DNA from: Chitinophagaceae bacterium
Lineage (GTDB): Bacteria; Bacteroidota; Bacteroidia; Chitinophagales; Chitinophagaceae
Assembly (NCBI GenBank): GCA_004173235.1
Contig: SEAC01000006.1
Span: 1-64,000, forward strand
Length of the DNA stretch: 64,000 nt
Direction: 5' to 3'
Shown here: one piece after another, positions 58,787-64,000 of the stretch
How positions within the stretch are numbered: position 1 is the stretch's first letter
How the letters are laid out: each line of letters opens with the position of its first letter
Notes under the pieces: model-generated
The model's input: only the letters and a program-made list of their open reading frames with translations
The model's database searches: none
Told to the model about the DNA's origin: nothing
Made by a program: the position numbers and the translations under genes

Positions 58787-58832
58787 ATTGCGTAACTAAG
58801 GTTTTAAAGGGGTTTGTTGCAAACAATCGCGG

Positions 58833-58840
58833 CAAAAATA
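58833..58840 (-). promoter_or_regulatory. -7 box TATTTTTG of the E2 gene
   Basis: Exact TAnnTTTG on the minus strand, 46 bases upstream of the ATG at 58786. Confidence 0.5.
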
Positions 58841-58848
58841 ACACAAAC

Positions 58849-58883
58849 GATGTTTGATGTGGGATGTTTGATGTGAGATGTTT
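58849..58883. repeat. Tandem heptamer array (GATGTTT/GATGTGG x5)
   Basis: GATGTTT GATGTGG GATGTTT GATGTGA GATGTTT, between cinA and the E2 gene. Confidence 0.85.
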
Positions 58884-58942
58884 GGCTGTCGCCGTTGCCG
58901 GTTTTGTATTGGACCGTCAGATCCAAGCTTCTGCATCCACCA

Positions 58943-60196
58943 TTATAAATCCGCTTTGATGAATTTTCTCAGGAAATTCAGCGCTGTATTCGCGGTGAGT
59001 TCCATGTTGCGGGCACGGTCGAAGCGGTAGTTCAGAAGAAGCGTTTCGGTGCGCGCGCTGTTGCCCACGCCGATCCAGATGGTGCCAACGGGCTTGGCAT
59101 CCGTGCCGCCTGATGGTCCCATGATGCCCGAAGTGGCCACCACGTAGTCGGCCCCAAGCACTTTGAGTCCGCCCGCAACCATTGCACGCACGGCTTGCTC
59201 GCTCACCGCGCCGTGCGCGCGCAGCACGTCTGCAGGCACGGCCAGCACGGATTCTTTTATTTCGTTTGCATACGCCACAACAGATCCTTTAAAGATGGTG
59301 GAAGCACCGGCCGGCTCCGTAAGCAGCCGCGCGAGGTAGCCACCGGTGCAGCTTTCCGCCGTGCCAACCGTTTTTCCGCGGCTCTTCAGCAGGCGGTGTA
59401 GCGTTTCGGTGAGACTGATATCCTCGTCGGCCACCAGCCATTCGGAAGTGGCTTCTTTCAGTTGTGCAAAACGGCGGTCCAGTTCGGCGTGCACTGTTGC
59501 CTCGTCGTCGCCGCGGGCAGTGAGACGCAGCCGCACAAGGCCAAAGGAGGGAAGGTAGGCCAGCTTGATCCATTCGGGGAGTGCGGCTTCGAAGGCGGCG
59601 ATGTGCGCGGCCAGGTCCGACTCGCCTTTGCCGGCGGTGACGGCGGTGCGGTGTGCGATCACTGGGAGCGTAAATCGTTCGAGCAATTTGGGCAGTACGC
59701 TGTCGGTGATCAGCCCTTTCATTTCGTGCGGCACGCCCGGGAGGGAAACGTAGATCACGCCTGCCTTTTCGAACCACATTCCCGGCGCCGTTCCCCGACG
59801 ATTCGGAAGGACAGTGCAGCAGTCGGGCACTTCGGCCTGCTTCAGGTTTACTTCGGAAGGGGTGCGTCCGAAGCGGGCAAAGATGTCGTGCACATTTTGC
59901 AGGGCTGCTGCGTCGGTGCGAATGCCCGCTCCGAAATATTCACGGAGTGCCGGCTTGGTGATATCATCTGCCGTGGGGCCGAGGCCGCCGGTGAGGATGA
60001 GGATGTCGTTGTCGCGGCTTTGGGCTTCCAGGGTTTCGAGGATCTCTTCGCGCACATCGCCCACTGCGATGCGCCGTTTGAGCCAGATGCCTGCGCGGTT
60101 CAATTCCTGTCCGATAAAGGCGCTGTTGGTGTCGATGGTCTGGCCTATGAGCAGCTCGTCGCCGATGGTGATGATGGAAGCGGTGATGGGCTTCAT
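58943..60196 (-). CDS. cinA: CinA family nicotinamide-nucleotide amidase/ADP-ribose phosphatase
   Basis: A 417-residue CinA, combining an N-terminal MoCF/COG1058-type ADP-ribose pyrophosphatase (about 1-170) with a C-terminal NMN amidohydrolase (about 255-417). It acts in NAD-derived metabolite recycling. Motifs: ITIGDELLIGQTIDTNSAFIG, TGGLGPTADDITK, PLPGVPHEMKG-like LPGVPHEMKGLI and, in the second domain, TVGTAESCTGGYLARLLTEPAGAS and ATSGIMGPSGGTDAKPVGTIWIG. The ATG at 60196 fits the family N end; the longer upstream frame crosses a heptamer array. Confidence 0.95.
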   Translation of the reverse strand: MKPITASIITIGDELLIGQTIDTNSAFIGQELNRAGIWLKRRIAVGDVREEILETLEAQSRDNDILILTGGLGPTADDITKPALREYFGAGIRTDAAALQNVHDIFARFGRTPSEVNLKQAEVPDCCTVLPNRRGTAPGMWFEKAGVIYVSLPGVPHEMKGLITDSVLPKLLERFTLPVIAHRTAVTAGKGESDLAAHIAAFEAALPEWIKLAYLPSFGLVRLRLTARGDDEATVHAELDRRFAQLKEATSEWLVADEDISLTETLHRLLKSRGKTVGTAESCTGGYLARLLTEPAGASTIFKGSVVAYANEIKESVLAVPADVLRAHGAVSEQAVRAMVAGGLKVLGADYVVATSGIMGPSGGTDAKPVGTIWIGVGNSARTETLLLNYRFDRARNMELTANTALNFLRKFIKADL

Positions 60197-60239
60197 GCGG
60201 GGAAGTGGTTGAAGATGCAAGATAAGAGGCGGCAGGACT

Positions 60240-60267
60240 CGTGAATCGTGAAGCGTGAATCGTAAAA
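60240..60267. repeat. Tandem heptamer array (CGTGAAT x4)
   Basis: CGTGAAT CGTGAAG CGTGAAT CGTAAAA between the divergent cinA and dacB genes. Confidence 0.8.
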
Positions 60268-60303
60268 GGGCAGCACGTGCAAAGCCGTACATTTAGGCTC
60301 CGT

Positions 60304-61710
60304 ATGAGGTTGTTGTATTTTATCATTGCATTCCTGCTTTCCGGCAGTCTTCGCGCGCAGCCGCTTGCAGAGAGACTGAAGAATGCCTGGGAGCGCTTCG
60401 AAAGCGATTCGCAGCTGCGCGCCGGCATTGCTTCGCTATATATCGTCGAAAGTGCCAGCGGCTCGGAGGTCTTTGCCCGAAACGGTCGGGTTGGTCTAGC
60501 ACCTGCATCATCTCAGAAAGTGGTCACGGCAGCAACCGCCTACGATCTGCTCGGCCCCGATTTCCGTTACAGCACACGGTTTGCGGCGATTCCATCGGCG
60601 CGGAAAGACAGCGCCTCCACCTTGCTGATTCTTGGCAGCGGCGATCCCTCGCTCGGCAGCTGGCGTTACGAATCGCAGAAGATGGACTCTGTGTATGGGC
60701 GGGTGGCACGGGCCGCGCGGGATGCTGGTTGGCGCTATTTCGGCAACACCACATCGGTGCAGGGGCGCTGGGATGTTTCGATTATCCCACGTGGTTGGAT
60801 CTGGGAAGATATCGGTCAATATTATGGCGCAGGTGCTGATGTGTTCAACTGGCACGAAAACCAGTTCGACCTGCAGGTGACGGCGGGCTCTGCACCGGGC
60901 GCACCCGTTCAGCCCGATATCGCAGGCGCCGATCCCTTCCCCATGGTTCGGCTCGACGTGCAGGCAACAACGTCGGCGGCTGGTACAGGCGACAACAGCT
61001 ATTTCTTTTATGATCTATTTGGTCGCAACAGGAACCAGTTTTTACCGATCATCTTGCGCGGTTCGCTAGGAGCCGGAAAGAAATACACGGTTTCCGGTTC
61101 CATTCCCGATCCGTTAACCACTTTCCTGGTTGGCCTCCAACATTCGATGAGTCGTAAGAATGTGAGCATTGACATTCCTTTCGCGGCAATTCGGGCTTAC
61201 AGTGATACGTCGAAGATGCGAACCTTTCATACCGAACAGTCGCCCACGCTCGACCAGTTATCGTACTGGTTTCTGCGCAAAAGCATCAATTTGTACGGGG
61301 AGGCTTTCTTGAAAACAATCGCTCTCCGGCAGAAGGGAAAGGGCGACTACGAGATTGGTATTGGAGTAATGAAGGATTTCTGGAAAGCCAGGGGCATCGA
61401 TCCCGCCGAACTTGCAATCCGCGACGGCTCCGGTCTTTCTCCCGAAAACCGTGTTACTACAAGAGCGCTCGTACAGGTTCTTCAATACGCCCGTAAGCAA
61501 TCCTGGTTTTTTGGCTTCTACAACGCCCTTCCCGAATACAACGGCATGAAGTTGAAAAGTGGTACCATTGGTGGAGTGAAGGCTTACTGCGGCTATCATA
61601 CTTCGAAGGCTGGTGTAACCTACACGGTGTCGTTCATCGTGAACAACTACAATGGCAGCGAGCGTGAGATCGTGCAGAAGATGTATGCCGTGTTGAACGA
61701 ATTGAAATAA
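60304..61710 (+). CDS. dacB: D-alanyl-D-alanine carboxypeptidase/endopeptidase (PBP4, DacB)
   Basis: A 468-residue class C low-molecular-weight penicillin-binding protein that trims or cleaves peptidoglycan cross-links in the periplasm. A signal peptide (MRLLYFIIAFLLSGSLRA) is followed by the catalytic SxxK (Ser69-Ser-Gln-Lys72, in LAPASSQKVVTAA). The SxN motif is in LRKSINLYGEAFLK and the KTG-like KSG is in MKLKSGTIGGVKAYCGY. The long insertion typical of PBP4 lies between SxxK and SxN. ATG at 60304, shortly after a TACATTTA box (60288-60295). Confidence 0.95.
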   Translation: MRLLYFIIAFLLSGSLRAQPLAERLKNAWERFESDSQLRAGIASLYIVESASGSEVFARNGRVGLAPASSQKVVTAATAYDLLGPDFRYSTRFAAIPSARKDSASTLLILGSGDPSLGSWRYESQKMDSVYGRVARAARDAGWRYFGNTTSVQGRWDVSIIPRGWIWEDIGQYYGAGADVFNWHENQFDLQVTAGSAPGAPVQPDIAGADPFPMVRLDVQATTSAAGTGDNSYFFYDLFGRNRNQFLPIILRGSLGAGKKYTVSGSIPDPLTTFLVGLQHSMSRKNVSIDIPFAAIRAYSDTSKMRTFHTEQSPTLDQLSYWFLRKSINLYGEAFLKTIALRQKGKGDYEIGIGVMKDFWKARGIDPAELAIRDGSGLSPENRVTTRALVQVLQYARKQSWFFGFYNALPEYNGMKLKSGTIGGVKAYCGYHTSKAGVTYTVSFIVNNYNGSEREIVQKMYAVLNELK

Positions 61711-61738
61711 TCCCCTCGGCAAAGCTCTCTCCAATAAA

Positions 61739-61847
61739 GGTTTTGAGGGGTTTTGAAGGGTTTTGAAAGGTTTCCCCAAACGCTACTAATCGGCCGCGCA
61801 TCGCGAAACTACAAACTACAAACTGCAAACTACCAACTACAAACTTC
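61739..61847. repeat. Two unlike tandem arrays in one intergenic gap
   Basis: GGTTTTGARR repeated with period 10 (61739-61768) is followed by AAACTAC-type heptamers, six copies (61806-61847). Together they fill most of the dacB-DUF6526 gap. Confidence 0.85.
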
Positions 61848-61855
61848 CTAGTTAC

Positions 61856-62281
61856 ATGCAACAAAACTTCAAAAACCACACGCGCCTCGTACCCGGATTC
61901 CATTACATCGGCTACCTGACCTGGCTTACATTTCTTATTGGCAGCATCCGTTACCTGGTGCGCGATGAAACGACCGACAAGTATCCGGCTGTTTTGTTCG
62001 TGTTGGCTGCCGTGGTGTTGCTTGTGCTGTTATGGTTCTCACGCTCCTTTGCCTTGAAGGCGCAGGACCGCGCCATCCGCGCCGAAGAAAGCCTCCGGTA
62101 TTTCATGCTAACGGGAAAGCGCTTCGATCCCGCATTGCGGCTGGGGCAGATCATTGCGTTACGATTTGCTTCGGATGAGGAGTTGCCGGCCCTTACCGAC
62201 CGCGCCATTCGCGAAGGGCTCACGAACAAGCAGATCAAGCAGGAGATCAGGAGCTGGCGTGGCGATTACCATCGGGTCTAG
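61856..62281 (+). CDS. DUF6526 family membrane protein
   Basis: A 141-residue protein with two transmembrane helices (about 17-36 and 44-64) and a soluble helical tail. The phrases QNFKNHTRLVPGFHYIGYL, DRAIRAEESLRYFMLTGKRFDPALRLGQIIALRFASDEELPAL and the end NKQIKQEIRSWRGDYHRV match my memory of DUF6526, widespread in Bacteroidota with no known function. The start lies right after the tandem arrays. Confidence 0.85.
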   Translation: MQQNFKNHTRLVPGFHYIGYLTWLTFLIGSIRYLVRDETTDKYPAVLFVLAAVVLLVLLWFSRSFALKAQDRAIRAEESLRYFMLTGKRFDPALRLGQIIALRFASDEELPALTDRAIREGLTNKQIKQEIRSWRGDYHRV

Positions 62282-62487
62282 AGAAAGAACGCAGATTCGC
62301 CTTCGGCGAGCACGCAGATCTTTAAGATTAGTTATGATTTTGACGCAAAATGATCCGCGTAATCTTAGTTATCATAAAAAATCTGCGTTCTTTCTCTCCA
62401 CGCGCTTGCGCGCAGATTCGCCTTCGGCGAGCACGCAGATCTTTAAGATTGGTTATGATCTTGACGCCGAATAGATCCGCGTAAATC
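62281..62487. repeat. Composite intergenic repeat: 56-base direct repeat plus inverted ends
   Basis: A 56-base unit (GCAGATTCGCCTTCGGCGAG..., 62291-62346 and 62412-62467) occurs twice with two or three differences, each with a CGCCTTCGGCG hairpin. A perfect 16-base inverted pair GAGAAAGAACGCAGAT/ATCTGCGTTCTTTCTC is at 62281-62296 and 62381-62396. It fills the space between converging genes. Confidence 0.88.
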
Positions 62488-62895
62488 TTAATAATCAAGA
62501 AAGCGATCCAGGCTGGCCTTGCCGGGCCCGATGACGAGGATGGCGAGGTAGACGCCCAGGAAGAGCGCCGCCAGCTCGCCCTTTCCCGTGAAATCGCCGT
62601 TGTGTGCCTTGAACAACGCCACACTCATGGCGATGATGAGCGGAATAGCGGCGAGGCGCGTGAATAGACCGAGGATCAGGAAGGCGGAGCAGAAGAATTC
62701 GGCAAACACGGTAAGTGCCAGCGACGTTGTTGTGCCCACTCCAAAAGGATCGGGGAACGTGCCCGCGTATTGCGAGAAGTGCGTAAGCTTGTCGAAGCCG
62801 TGGTGCAGCATCAGCCCGCCACCAAACAGCCGAAGAAGAAGAGCGCCGAACGTAAGCGCATTGTCCGAGGTGCGGACACTGAAAAGTTTTCTCAT
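62488..62895 (-). CDS. DoxX family membrane protein
   Basis: A 135-residue four-helix DoxX protein (ALTFGALLLRLFGGGLMLHHGFDKLTHF, VGTTTSLALTVFAEFFCSAFLILGLFTRLAAIPL, ALFKAHNGDFTGKGELAALFLGVYLAILVIGPG). Such proteins belong to quinone-linked redox or detoxification modules at the inner membrane. The ATG at 62895 is chosen from family length; the open frame runs 316 codons further upstream, antisense to the TPR gene, and that part is not real. A promoter TTTG-N23-TATCATTG may lie upstream. Confidence 0.92.
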   Translation of the reverse strand: MRKLFSVRTSDNALTFGALLLRLFGGGLMLHHGFDKLTHFSQYAGTFPDPFGVGTTTSLALTVFAEFFCSAFLILGLFTRLAAIPLIIAMSVALFKAHNGDFTGKGELAALFLGVYLAILVIGPGKASLDRFLDY

Positions 62896-63066
62896 GGGAA
62901 CTGGTCTTTCAGCGACAATGATACGAAGCGGATGCATCAATTCTAACAAAGTTTTATTACGCGTCCTTGCCCTATTTTGCGTCCTTTGACGGGACCGCGG
63001 CAGAATCATCCGCCAAAATAAAAAGCGGTGCCCTGCGTTAAACAACCTAACGGCAAACAGCAGACT

Positions 63067-64000
63067 ATGAAGCAACTCCTTGCCCTCCCGCTCTTGCTCC
63101 TGTTCACCCACCACCTTGCTGCGCAGCAAACCTTCGCGATGCGCAACCCTGACCAGGATTTCCTGCTCGCCAAGGAATATTTCCAGAAAGGACAATACAA
63201 TCTTGCCTGGCCGCTCCTTAGGCAGCTGCGTGGCGGCCTCCGGGAAACCGACCGGATCAACCGCGCCGTAGATGCGCAGGAGATCGACTACTATGCCATC
63301 AGTTGCGCGCTGATGCAAGGCGAGCCCGGTGCCGCGGTGGAAGCGGAACAATACATCAATGTTACGCGCAACAATGCCCGCGTGCAGCAAATGCACTACC
63401 AGCTGGCCGAATACGATTATCGTCATGGCCAGTTTGCCGAAGCACTGGCACACTACGAAGCAGCCGGAGAAGCAAACCTGTCGCCCGAAGAACTGTCGGG
63501 GATGCAGTTTCACAAGGCCTACACCTACTTCAGTCAAAAGCAGTTTGCGCAGGCCAAGCCGCTCTTTGCTGCCGTGCGGCAACGCAAGGGCGATGCCAAC
63601 CAGCTCGACGCCGAATATTATTACGGCTTCATCGCATTCGCCGACCGTAATTATACGGAAGCGCTGCAGGCCTTCCGCGCGGTGGAAAATCACAAGACGT
63701 ATGGTACCATCGTTCCCTACTACATTGCGCAGATATATTATGTGCAGGGAAAGAAGGACGAAGCGATCCGCTATGCCGAAGACAAGCTGAAGAACGGCAA
63801 TACGCAACACTACGACCTCGAGTTGAAGCAGCTGCTCGGCCACGCTTACTTCGAGCGGCAGGAATATGCAAAGGCATTGCCTTACCTCGAAGACTACGTG
63901 CGCCGCTCCACCAAAGTGCGCCGCGAAGACCTGTACGAGCTTTCGTATTCCTATTACCAGGCAAAGGACTATACAAAGTCGATCGAGGGTTTTCGCCAGC
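63067..64000 (+). CDS. Secreted tetratricopeptide-repeat protein (3' end outside window)
   Basis: At least 311 residues, still open at the window end. It opens with a Sec signal peptide (MKQLLALPLLLLFTHHLAAQQ). Consecutive TPR-like helix pairs follow: LLAKEYFQKGQYNLAWPLL, QMHYQLAEYDYRHGQFAEALAHY, FHKAYTYFSQKQFAQAKPLF, YYYGFIAFADRNYTEALQAFRAV, PYYIAQIYYVQGKKDEAIRYAE and LLGHAYFERQEYAKALPYLEDYV. Expected to be a periplasmic scaffold. Bacteroidota homologues of this opening are often very long (about 1000 residues), but the remainder cannot be seen. Confidence 0.9.
   Translation, partial: MKQLLALPLLLLFTHHLAAQQTFAMRNPDQDFLLAKEYFQKGQYNLAWPLLRQLRGGLRETDRINRAVDAQEIDYYAISCALMQGEPGAAVEAEQYINVTRNNARVQQMHYQLAEYDYRHGQFAEALAHYEAAGEANLSPEELSGMQFHKAYTYFSQKQFAQAKPLFAAVRQRKGDANQLDAEYYYGFIAFADRNYTEALQAFRAVENHKTYGTIVPYYIAQIYYVQGKKDEAIRYAEDKLKNGNTQHYDLELKQLLGHAYFERQEYAKALPYLEDYVRRSTKVRREDLYELSYSYYQAKDYTKSIEGFRQ

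Noticed and set aside
62896-63843. N-terminal extension of the DoxX frame to 451 codons
   Set aside because: The extension lies antisense to a TPR gene with a good signal peptide; DoxX proteins are about 130-150 residues.

Overview
The window looks like chromosome from a GC-rich member of the Bacteroidota, most likely of the Chitinophagaceae type. Signs of this are many start-proximal TAnnTTTG (-7) promoter boxes with few Shine-Dalgarno sites, a tmRNA tag ending in SYAMAA, family content typical of the group (DUF3667, GH3-like acyl-adenylase, YtxJ, DUF6526, large NtrY-like kinase), and purine catabolism through a PuuD-type urate oxidase. The assignment rests on reading alone; no database search was possible.

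Layout. 0-10.4 kb: a glycosyltransferase, a small membrane protein, tRNA-Gly and tRNA-Leu, two unknown proteins, DUF3667, mazG coupled to a giant sensor kinase, and a PolX-like PHP protein. 10.5-21.1 kb: a Lys/Ala-rich histone-like protein, rplU-rpmA, a GH3 protein, dxr, rseP, ssrA (tmRNA) followed by an AT-richer gene fragment, DUF1206, a secreted pullulanase and a sterol-desaturase-family protein. 21.4-26.2 kb: a threonine operon (leader peptide, thrA, thrB, thrC) with a seven-threonine attenuator.

26.2-40.3 kb is a minus-strand purine-degradation operon whose genes overlap or nearly touch. Reading along transcription it has guanine deaminase, XdhA, XdhB, allantoinase, allantoicase, PuuD urate oxidase, a fused OHCU decarboxylase/HIU hydrolase, a CitE-like DUF6986 protein, XdhC, an unknown multi-pass membrane protein and a THEP1-like NTPase. 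It covers guanine to ureidoglycolate, and the last three genes are candidates for cofactor or transport roles. The FAD-domain subunit xdhA carries two in-frame insertions of a dispersed palindromic repeat.

40.3-42 kb holds a REP-associated tyrosine transposase (RAYT) between matching palindromes, then DUF92. 42-46.2 kb is a very large secreted caspase/ankyrin protein. 46.2-51.3 kb looks like an oxygen/nitric-oxide response locus: RIC (ScdA/YtfE), a PAS histidine kinase, a receiver-Crp/Fnr hybrid regulator and hemN. The ric and hemN promoters carry the same palindrome at exactly the same distance from their -7 boxes.

51.4-64 kb is mixed housekeeping: YtxJ with a tiny lipoprotein, an Mpl-like Mur ligase, a DnaQ-type exonuclease, dolichol-phosphate-mannose-synthase-like GT2, EamA, SixA-like phosphatase, 2-oxoacid dehydrogenase E2, cinA, dacB, DUF6526, DoxX and a TPR protein cut by the window end. 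Intergenic spaces throughout carry short tandem repeats of period 7-8 (sometimes 10), several as facing, reverse-complementary pairs.
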